NCBI RefSeq assembly: GCF_039533685.1
Contig: NZ_BAAATZ010000006.1
Location: forward strand, 124,001 to 188,000
Source of the DNA: Actinocorallia aurantiaca
GTDB lineage: Bacteria; Actinomycetota; Actinomycetes; Streptosporangiales; Streptosporangiaceae
DNA length: 64,000 nucleotides
Direction of reading: 5' to 3'
Within the stretch, counting starts at the first letter, position 1, and every line of letters starts with the position of its first letter. Shown here one piece after another: positions 40,260 to 48,424 of this stretch. The translations under genes were made by a program, and so were the position numbers. Under the pieces are notes generated by a model. It made no database searches. It saw only the letters and a list, made by a program, of their open reading frames with translations, and was not told the DNA's origin.

Positions 40260-42422
40260 CTACGCGTGCGTGGCCGTCTTGTCCTCTTCCGCCTTCTGCT
40301 CTTTCCTGTTCTCGGAGGCCATGTGCCTGCCGACCGCCGAGTTCGGGTCGGAGAAGGTGCCGGTGCGGCGGATGGTCTGCCAGTCCAGGCGGTTGCCCGT
40401 GACCACGGTGACCAGCGACTGGATGACGACCAGGTACATCAGCTGCCGGTAGACGAACTGCTGCAGCGGCAGCGCCCACAGGGGCTGCACCTTCTCACGG
40501 TCCAGGCGCAGGGCGTAGGCCGCGGCCCCAGCCTGGAGCAGGACGACCACCAGCCAGATGACCAGCGACTTGACCGGGTCACCGAAGAGCACGCCGTAGA
40601 GGGTGTAGACGTCGACCGCGGGCGCGATCAGCGGCAGGAGCACCTGGAAGACCGTCAGATAGCTCAGGCAGCGGCGGCCGAACGGCTCCCGCAGGGACGA
40701 GCGGTGCTTCCACATCGCCTGGATGGTGCCGTAGCACCAGCGGTAGCGCTGCTTCCACAGCTGGTGGAGCCCGGACGGGGCCTCGGTCCAGGCGATCGCC
40801 GTCTCCTCGTAGACGACCTGCCAGCCGGACCGGCTGATCGCCATCGTGAGGTCGGTGTCCTCGGCGAGGGTGTCCTCGCTGAGCCCGCCGACGGCGTCCA
40901 GGACCTCCTTGCGGAACGCGCCGATCGCGCCGGGGATGGTGGGCATGCACTGCAGCAGGTCGAACATGCGCCGGTCGAGGTTGAACCCGATCACGTACTC
41001 GATGTGCTGCCAGCGCCCCCACAGCCCCTTGCGGTTGGCGACCTTGGCGTTGCCGCTGATCGCGCCGACCTTCGGGTCGGCGAAGGGCTGGACGAGCTTG
41101 CGCAGGGTGTCCCGCTGGAAGACGGTGTCGCCGTCCATCATGATGATGATCTCGCCGCGGGCGGCGTCGATGCCGGCGTTGAGCGCGGACGGCTTCCCGC
41201 CGTTCTTCTTGCCGAGCAGCCGGAGCCCGTTCCCCTCCATGGCCCGGACGATCTCCGCCGTGCGGTCGGTGGAGCCGTCGTCCACCACGATGATCTCCAG
41301 CTCGCCCGGATAGTCGTTGTCCTGGAGCGAGCGGAGGGTGGCCTCGATCCCCACCTCCTCGTTGTAGGCGGGGACGATCACCGTCAGGAAGGGGCTGATC
41401 GGTCTTCGGTCGAGATTGCGCTCCTTGACCTTGCGCACGTGCAGGTGCGCGAAGACCAGCAGGACCAGCAGCCGCAGGACGGCCGCCGCGCCGGCGATCC
41501 CGAACAGCACCCACATCGCCGTGACGAGCCACTGCGCGAGGCTCTGGGTGAACACCAGCGTCTGGCCGATCATCTGCTCGCCGTCGGTGGCGGCCACCTC
41601 GGACTTGGGCAGCTTCAGCGCCTCGGCGAGCGTGGTGAACTCGTAGCCCCTCGGCTTGAGCGTGGCGATGATCTGGTCGACCGCCTTGACGACCTCGGCG
41701 CGGTCGCCTCCCGCGTCGTGCAGCATGATGATCGCGCCCCGGCCGCCCTTGGTGGAGTCGACGGCCGACTGGACCATCGCCTCGACGCCGGGGTGCTGCC
41801 AGTCCTTGGTGTCGCCGTCGGTGAAGACCACCAGGTAGCCGGCCTCGCCCACGACCTGCGCGGCCTTCCACTGCGCTCCCGTCGTGCCCAGGGGGCTGCC
41901 GGAGTAGGGCAGGCGCATCAGCCGGGTCTTGACGCCGGCGGCGCCGGACAGCGCCCGCTGGGTGAGGCTCAGTTCCAGCCGGATCCGCCAGTCGGGCGCG
42001 TCGGCCAGGTCCGCGTGGGTGTAGCTGTGGTTGCCGACCTCATGCCCCTCGGCCAGGACCCGCTGCACCAGTTCCGGGTGCTTGGCGACGTTTCCCCCGA
42101 CCATGAAGAAGCTGCCCCTGGCGTCGTGCTTCTTCAGCACGTCCAGTATCTGCGGGGTCCACCGCGGGTCCGGACCGTCGTCGAAGGTCAGGGCGACGGT
42201 CTTGCGCGGCATCCGGACGGAGCGGAGTTCGCCGTCCTTGGCGCTGACCACCGGCCCGCCCTGGGTCACCTCGGGCGGCGCCTGACCGGACTCGTCCACC
42301 GGCTTGCGGGGCACCTCGCCCACCGCCCCGTTGACATAGCCGTTCATCAGCAGGATGCAGGCGAGCAGGAAACACCCGAAAGCGAGCAGGAACCAGTGCG
42401 CGCGGGGGTCGCGTTTTTTCAT
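40260..42422 (-). CDS. Bifunctional polysaccharide deacetylase / family 2 glycosyltransferase
   Basis: 720 residues. An N-terminal membrane helix (HWFLLAFGCFLLACILLMN) leads to an external NodB deacetylase domain: TFDDGPDPRWT near residue 78 and GNHSYTHADL near 132 supply the metal triad. Two or three helices (about 290-325) connect to a cytosolic GT2 domain with VVDDGSTDRT, MMDGDTVF, EDTDLTMAI and QRYRW (the processive Q/RxxRW motif), then C-terminal helices. It should polymerise and export a hexosamine polymer, such as poly-N-acetylglucosamine, and deacetylate it in one polypeptide. The start overlaps the upstream gene (ATGA). Confidence 0.92.
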   Translation of the reverse strand: MKKRDPRAHWFLLAFGCFLLACILLMNGYVNGAVGEVPRKPVDESGQAPPEVTQGGPVVSAKDGELRSVRMPRKTVALTFDDGPDPRWTPQILDVLKKHDARGSFFMVGGNVAKHPELVQRVLAEGHEVGNHSYTHADLADAPDWRIRLELSLTQRALSGAAGVKTRLMRLPYSGSPLGTTGAQWKAAQVVGEAGYLVVFTDGDTKDWQHPGVEAMVQSAVDSTKGGRGAIIMLHDAGGDRAEVVKAVDQIIATLKPRGYEFTTLAEALKLPKSEVAATDGEQMIGQTLVFTQSLAQWLVTAMWVLFGIAGAAAVLRLLVLLVFAHLHVRKVKERNLDRRPISPFLTVIVPAYNEEVGIEATLRSLQDNDYPGELEIIVVDDGSTDRTAEIVRAMEGNGLRLLGKKNGGKPSALNAGIDAARGEIIIMMDGDTVFQRDTLRKLVQPFADPKVGAISGNAKVANRKGLWGRWQHIEYVIGFNLDRRMFDLLQCMPTIPGAIGAFRKEVLDAVGGLSEDTLAEDTDLTMAISRSGWQVVYEETAIAWTEAPSGLHQLWKQRYRWCYGTIQAMWKHRSSLREPFGRRCLSYLTVFQVLLPLIAPAVDVYTLYGVLFGDPVKSLVIWLVVVLLQAGAAAYALRLDREKVQPLWALPLQQFVYRQLMYLVVIQSLVTVVTGNRLDWQTIRRTGTFSDPNSAVGRHMASENRKEQKAEEDKTATHA

Positions 42423-42937
42423 TCCTCGACGGTCTTCTTCTCCTGGCCGGGCGGCTCAGTGGGCTGGTTGCCCGGGTCGGTTGCGTCGGACGGCTTGGCC
42501 GTCGCCGTGGGGGTGGCGCTGGGCGACGTCGGCGTGGGGGTCGGGGTGGCGGTCTTGGTGGGCTTGGGGCTCTTGGTGATGACGGTCGGTCGCGCCGTGA
42601 CCGGTGGCGTCTTCGTCGGCGTCCCTCTCGGGGTCTCCGTTGGGGTGACAGTAACGGAAGGAGTGGCCGTCGGGGGGACGTAAACGGGAACAGAGGGTTG
42701 CGGAACGGCGGTGGGCGCCACGCTTTTACGGCGGAGTTTCGCTTTCTCCTCCGCCATGTGCGTGTTCTTCTCCGGCACCACCCAGGTGGTGAGCGGCACC
42801 GAAGCCCCCGTCCCCAGACTCACCCCGAGCGCGATTGCATATCCGGCGATGAAGACCCCCGCGATAACCCCCGCGACCTGGAAGAGCTTGCGGCGTTTGC
42901 CGGTGCCGTCTACAAAAACCGGCTGCTCATCAGTCAC
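42419..42937 (-). CDS. Single-pass membrane protein with Pro/Thr-rich external tail
   Basis: 172 residues from GTG 42937 (a TTG at 42967 is also in frame). A cytosolic KRRK segment, one helix (FQVAGVIAGVFIAGYAIALGVSLG, given as about residues 20-43), then ~110 residues of Pro/Thr/Ser/Lys repeats such as TATPTPTPTSPSATPTATAK. This looks like a wall-spanning, possibly O-glycosylated stalk. It overlaps the deacetylase/glycosyltransferase start by four bases, so the two are made together; it may be an anchor or partner for the secreted polymer. No family recognised. Confidence 0.72.
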   Translation of the reverse strand: MTDEQPVFVDGTGKRRKLFQVAGVIAGVFIAGYAIALGVSLGTGASVPLTTWVVPEKNTHMAEEKAKLRRKSVAPTAVPQPSVPVYVPPTATPSVTVTPTETPRGTPTKTPPVTARPTVITKSPKPTKTATPTPTPTSPSATPTATAKPSDATDPGNQPTEPPGQEKKTVEE

Positions 42938-42997
42938 GCGGGAGAGTTTAGGCTGGTCACGTCGCAAATGCGACGTGAGCCGCCGAAACGTGATACT

Positions 42998-43783
42998 TCA
43001 CGAACGGATGCGCTCATCGTAGGACTTACGTGCGCCATGGTCGAACTCGAGGAAGATCGTGTCGAGCCCCAGACGGTGGCTGACCAGGTCTTTCACCTTC
43101 TGCGGGATCAGTCCCATCAGTGCGATCTGCGCCGCGAACTTGGCCGGGACCGTGGTCTGCGGACGGGGTCTCGCGATGACCGAGACGACCGCGGCGGCGA
43201 TGTCCTCGGGCTCGCAGTTCTTCTGCCCCTTCGGGCTGCGGGTGCCCGCGATCAGCTCGGTGTTGGTGAAGGACGGCATGACGACGCTGACGTGGACGCC
43301 GTGCTTCTTCACCTCCTGCCGGGTCGCCTCGGAGAAGATGACGACGGCGGCCTTGCTCCCGTTGTAGAGCGCCAGGCCCGGGGTCGGCAGCACGCCGGCC
43401 AGCGAGGCGATGTTGACGACGTGGCCCCTGCCCGCCGGAACGAACTTCTCCAGCGCGAGCTTGGTCCCGAGCATCACTCCGTGCACGTTGATGTCGAAGC
43501 AGCGGCGGGCGTCGTCGTCCGTCTCCCCCAGAACCGGCCCGATGGGCATGATGCCGGCGTTGTTGATGAGGACGTCGTAGTCGCCCGCCTCGGCCAGGAA
43601 GTTCGTGAACGACTCCCGGTCCGTCACGTCCAGCTTCACGCCCCGCACACCGAGTTCGGCGGCGGCCTTCTTGACGGCCTCCTCGTCGATGTCGCCGATG
43701 ACGACGGTGGCCCCCTTGGCCTTCAGCGCCCTGGCGGTGGCGAGACCGATACCGCGGGCTGCTCCTGTGATGGCGACTTTCAC
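42998..43783 (-). CDS. SDR-family oxidoreductase
   Basis: 261 residues from ATG 43783. Classical short-chain dehydrogenase: ITGAARGIGLATARALKAKG (TGxxxGIG), LINNAGIMPIG (NNAG), and the active-site YNGSKAAVVIF (YxxxK). C-terminal part ends in a region (LGLDTIFLEFDHGARKSYDERIRS) typical of lipid or steroid-type SDRs. It probably oxidises or reduces a hydroxyl/keto group with NAD(P); substrate unknown. A TetR-like inverted repeat lies 35 bp before the start. Confidence 0.88.
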   Translation of the reverse strand: MKVAITGAARGIGLATARALKAKGATVVIGDIDEEAVKKAAAELGVRGVKLDVTDRESFTNFLAEAGDYDVLINNAGIMPIGPVLGETDDDARRCFDINVHGVMLGTKLALEKFVPAGRGHVVNIASLAGVLPTPGLALYNGSKAAVVIFSEATRQEVKKHGVHVSVVMPSFTNTELIAGTRSPKGQKNCEPEDIAAAVVSVIARPRPQTTVPAKFAAQIALMGLIPQKVKDLVSHRLGLDTIFLEFDHGARKSYDERIRS

Positions 43784-43817
43784 TTCACACGCTCCAGTGT
43801 CACGGGACGGACCGAGC

Positions 43818-43833
43818 GTAAGTCAATACTTAC
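43818..43833. promoter_or_regulatory. TetR-type inverted repeat before the SDR gene
   Basis: GTAAGT, four bases, ACTTAC (43818-43833). The AGTATTGACTT-like centre is typical of actinobacterial TetR operators. It lies 35 bp upstream of the SDR start. No TetR gene is in the window, so the regulator would act from elsewhere. Confidence 0.6.
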
Positions 43834-43917
43834 AGCAGCCCCCGGTCAAGGCGGCCGGGAAGCCGCTCCGAAAAAATGACCGGGTGGTCTCCCACCCGGT
43901 CGCCGTGAGGATCCCGC

Positions 43918-45567
43918 TCAGGCGAGCACCTGCACGTTCTCCAGGGTCCCGGCCTGCAGGCGCTCGTACATGTAGCGGCGGCGCGGCTTGCCCGAGGACG
44001 TGCGCTCGATCAGGCCGCGCGGGCCGGTCACGATCGTCAGCTCGGCGTCGTCCAGGCGGCGGGCCAGGAAGCGCCGGGCCTCGGCCGTCCACTCGCCCTC
44101 GTCCGCCTCGACGAACAGGGCGACGCCCCGGCTGCCGACCCCCGGCACCGCCACCACGGTGAGCCGGCCCTTGTGCAGCCCGGTCACCTCCGAGAGCTTG
44201 GTCTCCAGGTCCTCGACGTAGACCGAGCGGCCGCGGACCTTGAGGCTGTCGCCCATCCGGCCCAGCACGAACAGCTGGCCCTTGTAGAGGAAGCCGGCGT
44301 CGCCCGTCCAGACCTCGCCGTCGATGAAGCGGGTGGACTTGCCCTCGGCCCCGGCGTAGTAGCCGTCGCAGGCGGACGCGCCCCCGGCCACGACCTCGCC
44401 GAGGTGGCCCTCCGGCACCTCCTTGCCGTCCTCGTCGCAGATGCGGACGGGAAGCTCGGGGTCGGGCGCGCCGCAGCCGACCATCCAGCCGGACGTGTCG
44501 TTCAGCGACTCGGGGCCGACCAGCCGCTCCTCGGCGATGCGCACCTTCTCCCCGAAGTTCAGCGAGTCCGTCTCGACCCGGATGGCCAGCGGAGAGGTGC
44601 TCCCGTCGAACATCGTCGCGCACAGCGTCGTCTCGGCCATGCCGTAGGCGGGGCGGAAGACCGTGCGCTCGAAGCCGGTGCCCTCCAGCAGCTGGGCGAA
44701 CGCCTCCAGGCCGGCCGGATCGATCGGCTCCGCGCCCACGATCACGCTGCGCCAGCGGGAGAGGTCCAGGCCCTCGACCTGCTCGCGCTTGAGCCGCCGC
44801 GCCATGTAGGAGAAGGCGAACGGCGGGCAGGCCGCGTGCTGGGCCACCGAGAAGCGCTCCAGCCAGCGCTTGGGGTCGCGGATCCACTGGTCGGGCCGCA
44901 TCAGGTGCAGGGTCGCCTGCCGGACGAGCGGGGTGAGGAACGCGCCGATCAGGCCCATGTCGTGGTAGAGCGGCAGCCAGGAGTTGACCTCGTCGCCGTC
45001 GGTGTATCCGGTGAAGCGGATGATGAGGTCGCTGTTGGCCTGGAGGTTCTCCCAGGTGACCCGCACGCCGCGCGGCTCGCCGCTGGAACCGGAGGTGAAC
45101 TGCAGCAGCGCGAGGTCGGAGGCGGGCTGCAGCGGGGCCTCGGTCTCGGCCTCCCGCGGCACCCACGGCTCGCCCTCCAGCCCGGCACGTTCCATGCACT
45201 GGGCGGTGAGGTCCTTCAGGTCGGTGCTGGCGATCGTCAGCTTCGGCTTCGCCTGGCGCAGGATCGCCGCGACGTGGTCGACGTACTCATCGCCGGTCTG
45301 GAACAGCGGCGGGGTGATCAGGCAGATCACGCCGCCGGACGCCCACACGCCGAAGTAGGTGGAGATGAGCGCGTGGTCGGTGGGGATGATGGCGCAGACG
45401 ACGTCGCCGGTGCCCACGCCCTCCTCGGCCAGCGCGGCGGAGACCTTCTTGGCGGACGACGCGATCTGGTCGTAGCTCCGGTAGTCCCAACCGCCGTCCT
45501 CATTGGCCAGATGAACCCCCCGTTCCGGGTTCGGCTTGTCCAACCAGTCTCGGAGCCACGAGGTCAT
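43918..45567 (-). CDS. Fatty-acyl-AMP ligase / acyl-CoA synthetase-like adenylating enzyme
   Basis: 549 residues from ATG 45567 with GGAAGGACC upstream. ANL-superfamily motifs: LLQFTSGSSGEPRGVRVTWENL (P-loop), SWLPLYHDMGLIGAF, PAYGMAETTL and GRMGDSLKVRGRSVYVEDLE. The LPLYHDMGL and SVYVEDLE versions fit fatty-acyl-AMP ligases (FadD32-like) that load polyketide synthases or carriers rather than CoA. The C-terminal catalytic lysine lies in ERTSSGKPRRR. No carrier or polyketide synthase is adjacent. The substrate is probably a medium or long fatty acid. Confidence 0.87.
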   Translation of the reverse strand: MTSWLRDWLDKPNPERGVHLANEDGGWDYRSYDQIASSAKKVSAALAEEGVGTGDVVCAIIPTDHALISTYFGVWASGGVICLITPPLFQTGDEYVDHVAAILRQAKPKLTIASTDLKDLTAQCMERAGLEGEPWVPREAETEAPLQPASDLALLQFTSGSSGEPRGVRVTWENLQANSDLIIRFTGYTDGDEVNSWLPLYHDMGLIGAFLTPLVRQATLHLMRPDQWIRDPKRWLERFSVAQHAACPPFAFSYMARRLKREQVEGLDLSRWRSVIVGAEPIDPAGLEAFAQLLEGTGFERTVFRPAYGMAETTLCATMFDGSTSPLAIRVETDSLNFGEKVRIAEERLVGPESLNDTSGWMVGCGAPDPELPVRICDEDGKEVPEGHLGEVVAGGASACDGYYAGAEGKSTRFIDGEVWTGDAGFLYKGQLFVLGRMGDSLKVRGRSVYVEDLETKLSEVTGLHKGRLTVVAVPGVGSRGVALFVEADEGEWTAEARRFLARRLDDAELTIVTGPRGLIERTSSGKPRRRYMYERLQAGTLENVQVLA

Positions 45568-45712
45568 CGAAGGTCCTTCCAACGCCAAAGGGGTGCGTGC
45601 GCGATCGCGGCCGCATGGTCAACAACGGGGTTACCGAACCGTAGGGTAACCATCCGGACCGAGCCGATGTTACTCACGGGGGAGGTAGTTGCCCAGATCG
45701 CTTTTCGTCCGG

Positions 45713-46936
45713 TCATGACAAGGAACGCAGCGCCGGCGCGAGCGACTCGGGTACGACCCGCTCCACCCGGACCGCATCGCATCCCACCCACCCGGCCGCC
45801 TCCTCCAGCGCCCTCAGCGCGGGCTCGACGTGCCCGGGGCCGTCCAGCGAGATCTGGCGCGCCACCAGCGTGGAGCCCTCGCGGGCCGGATCCACCCGGC
45901 CGACCAGCCGCCCGCCGACGAGCAGCGGCATCGCGAAGTAGCCGTGCACCCTCTTGTCCTTGGGCACGTACGCCTCCAGCCGGTGGGTGAAACCGAAGAT
46001 CCGCTCGGTGCGCGGCCTGTCCCACACCAGCGAGTCGAACGGGGACAGCAGGGTGGTGCGGTGCCTGCCGCGCGGCGGGCTCTGCAGCGCCGCGGGATCG
46101 GCCCAGGCCGGACGGCCCCAGCCCTCGACCCGCACCGGCACCAGGCCGGTGCCCTCCATGACCCGGTCGACCTGCGCGCCGCGCAGCCGGTGGTAGTCGG
46201 CGAGGTCGGACCGGGTCGCCACGCCCAGCGCCCGCCCGGCCTGCGCGACCAGCGCGGTCAGGCACGTCTCGTCGTCCGGCTCGTCCCGCCGCAGCTCCTC
46301 GGGGATCGCCCGCTCCGCCAGGTCGTAGACCCGCTTCCAGCCCCGCCGCTCGACGCAGACGACGTCGCCGACGTCCAGCAGCCACTCGATCGCGATCTTC
46401 GATTCGGACCAGTCCCACCAGGTGCCGCCGGGCACGCTGTTGCCGCCCAGGTCCGACGCCGTCAGCGGCCCCTCCTCGAGCAGCCGCCGCGCCACCAGCG
46501 CGCAGGAGCGCTCCTTGTCCTCCATCCGGTGCCAGCGGTGTCCGCGCCGCGCGTACTCCCGGCGCCGGAAGGCGAACAGCGGCCACTCCTCGATCGGCAG
46601 GACGCACGCGGCGTGCGACCAGTACTCGAAGGAGGTCCCGCGGCCCCAGTAGGCCTCCTCCACCGCCGCCCTGCCCACCGCGCCCAGCCGGGCGTAGGGG
46701 ATCAGCTCGTGCGAGCGGGCCAGCACCGAGATCGTGTCCAGCTGCACCGCGCCCAGCGCGCGCAGCACCCCGCGCACCCCCGCCCGGCGGTCGGGGGCGC
46801 CGAGGAACCCCTGGGCGCGCAGCGCGATCCGCCGGGCCTCGTCGGCCGACAGGCTCAGCTCGGGCGGCGGCGCCGCCGCCCGCGGGACTCTCGGCTGGGG
46901 GACGGCACGACCGCTGGTCTCGGAGCTCGGACTCAT
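45713..46936 (-). CDS. Winged-helix DNA glycosylase-like protein, AlkZ/YcaQ family
   Basis: 407 residues. After a low-complexity start, SADEARRIALRAQGFLG opens the HTH_42/AlkX-AlkZ fold of tandem winged helices. VQLDTISVLARSHELIPYARLG contains the QxD motif whose Gln and Asp act in interstrand-crosslink and alkyl-base glycosylases (AlkZ, YcaQ). ETCLTALVAQAGRALGVATRSDLADY and FGFTHRLEAYVPKDKRVHGYF are later family segments. It probably removes alkylated or crosslinked bases; such proteins can be self-resistance or general repair factors. It is not next to a genotoxin cluster here. Confidence 0.85.
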   Translation of the reverse strand: MSPSSETSGRAVPQPRVPRAAAPPPELSLSADEARRIALRAQGFLGAPDRRAGVRGVLRALGAVQLDTISVLARSHELIPYARLGAVGRAAVEEAYWGRGTSFEYWSHAACVLPIEEWPLFAFRRREYARRGHRWHRMEDKERSCALVARRLLEEGPLTASDLGGNSVPGGTWWDWSESKIAIEWLLDVGDVVCVERRGWKRVYDLAERAIPEELRRDEPDDETCLTALVAQAGRALGVATRSDLADYHRLRGAQVDRVMEGTGLVPVRVEGWGRPAWADPAALQSPPRGRHRTTLLSPFDSLVWDRPRTERIFGFTHRLEAYVPKDKRVHGYFAMPLLVGGRLVGRVDPAREGSTLVARQISLDGPGHVEPALRALEEAAGWVGCDAVRVERVVPESLAPALRSLS

Positions 46937-46975
46937 GCCGGAAGCCTAGAGGCCGCCTCCGACGGAATCCGGGGC

Positions 46976-47167
46976 TCATACCGGCCGTGGCTCGGGCTCC
47001 GGGGACGGACCCGGGCCCGGTTCGGGCGGCACCGGCTGGGGTTCGGGCAGCGGCGGCGGCGACGGCTGCGGCGCGGGCGGAACCGGATCGGGTTCGGGCA
47101 CCGGATCGGGCATGGGACTGGGCGGAGGCGGAGGGGTCGGCCTCTCGGGAATCGGCGGCACTGTCAT
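46976..47167 (-). CDS. Short proline-rich ORF
   Basis: 63 residues from ATG 47167 with AAGGGGCGGAAC upstream. MTVPPIPERPTPPPPPSP is followed by alternating Pro, Glu and Asp to the end; about half of the residues are proline. It resembles cytosolic poly-proline linkers rather than a folded protein. It starts 30 bp after the exported protein gene on the same strand. The good ribosome site argues for expression, but low complexity makes coding status uncertain. Confidence 0.5.
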   Translation of the reverse strand: MTVPPIPERPTPPPPPSPMPDPVPEPDPVPPAPQPSPPPLPEPQPVPPEPGPGPSPEPEPRPV

Positions 47168-47196
47168 GTTCCGCCCCTTCCCCGTCTCCGCCGGAG

Positions 47197-48291
47197 CTAA
47201 CGGCCCACCGAGACGTGCACGTGGTCGAAGTGGTTCTGGGTGATGCTGCCCCGGTTCTCCATCAGCCGCCAGCACCTGCAGACGCTCTCGTTCCAGATGT
47301 GCTGGCGCCAGATGATGTACTTGATCCCCAGCCGGCCGTAGTTGGCGATCAGATAGGCCGAGGTGCGGTCGCCCACGGCCATCCAGTCCCCCGACGGCAT
47401 CCGGCCGCCCGAGCTCAGCATGAAGTCCGAGGCGTTGCCGGTGCCGTGGTCCTGGGGGTCTCCCGGGCGGGCGCAGCCGATCGCCAGGAACGGGCCGATC
47501 AGAGCGTCCACCTCGTTGCGGACCGCCTGCATGTGCACCGAGCAGCCCGCCGTCCCGCTGAGCGGGGACTTCGCGGTACCGGCCACCTGCACCGAACCGG
47601 AGGTCCCCTGCGGCAGCACCGTGACCCTGGCCTGCTTGGGCAGCAGCTTCTTCAACCTGCCGCGCAGCTTCTGCAGGTCCGTCTTCGGCGCGCTCATCAC
47701 GAGCGTGTTGCCGCTGGCCAGGCCGAGCCGCTGCGACTGCTCCCGGGAGACGACCGCCTCCACGCCCGGCACCCCGATCGGGGCGATCGCGCCGATCCGG
47801 ACGCTCGCCTTGCGGCCGGTCGCCCCCGCGTTGACGACGGTGCCCAGCTTCGCGCCCTGGAAGGAGATGACCGCGTCCCCGCCCGCGACGTTGCGCCACA
47901 GCTCGTCCAGCTTGGCCGTCTGCTTGGGGGCGAGGTTGCGGAACGTCGACGGGTCGACGCCCAGCAGGCCCACCTGCTTGCCGGCGACCCGGGTCCGGGC
48001 CCCGTCCACGACCTCGACGACCTTGACGCCCTTGAGCTTGCGGACCTTCTCCACCACCTCGGCGGGCAGCGTGCTCGGCGCGGCCGCCAGCAGGTGGGGG
48101 GTGTGGCGTCGGCGCAGCGGCGCGACGCTGATGGTCTCGGTCGCCTGGCCCGGCGTGTGCGCCACCTCGTGGGAGACCTGGAGTCCGTCGAGGCCGGCGT
48201 TCTGGTCGTGGTGCGCGGCTATCACGGCGAGGTCCACGGAAAGGGTCAGCAACGCCGCGACGCCGATGGCACCCGGAACCCAGACCCGCAT
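47197..48291 (-). CDS. Exported protein: MacB/FtsX-like periplasmic domain fused to a peptidase-like C-terminus
   Basis: 364 residues from ATG 48291 (GGGGGAGA eight bases upstream; a TTG at 48324 is in frame). One N-terminal helix (VPGAIGVAALLTLSVDLAVIA) anchors or exports it. Residues about 70-260 resemble the extracellular domain of MacB/FtsX-type permeases (GVKVVEVVDGARTRVAGKQVGLLGVD, GNTLVMSAPKTD) but without the permease helices. The last ~100 residues (CSVHMQAVRNEVDALIGPF, DHGTGNASDFML, NHFDHVHVSVG) belong to the ARB_07466/M15-like family seen in actinobacterial wall proteins; the histidines and aspartate could bind zinc. It may act on peptidoglycan. Function inferred only. Confidence 0.72.
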   Translation of the reverse strand: MRVWVPGAIGVAALLTLSVDLAVIAAHHDQNAGLDGLQVSHEVAHTPGQATETISVAPLRRRHTPHLLAAAPSTLPAEVVEKVRKLKGVKVVEVVDGARTRVAGKQVGLLGVDPSTFRNLAPKQTAKLDELWRNVAGGDAVISFQGAKLGTVVNAGATGRKASVRIGAIAPIGVPGVEAVVSREQSQRLGLASGNTLVMSAPKTDLQKLRGRLKKLLPKQARVTVLPQGTSGSVQVAGTAKSPLSGTAGCSVHMQAVRNEVDALIGPFLAIGCARPGDPQDHGTGNASDFMLSSGGRMPSGDWMAVGDRTSAYLIANYGRLGIKYIIWRQHIWNESVCRCWRLMENRGSITQNHFDHVHVSVGR

Positions 48292-48424
48292 CCGGCTTCT
48301 CCCCCTTCTGTATCGGACAGTCAACTTACACGGCGCCGTTTCGGATGGAAGCGGACGGAACTTAATGATCTATGAGACAGTTGCAGTCCCCCGGATACCC
48401 GATCCCCCGGAGTCGAAAGCCATC

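Noticed and set aside
42998..45567. Fatty-acyl-AMP ligase plus SDR as a biosynthetic gene cluster
   Set aside because: There is no carrier protein, polyketide synthase or peptide synthetase nearby, and a TetR-type site isolates the SDR.
47363..48424. Very long plus-strand N-terminal extension of the GH128-like protein
   Set aside because: It is antisense to the MacB-like gene and has an arginine/serine-rich shadow composition; the export helix follows ATG 48425.
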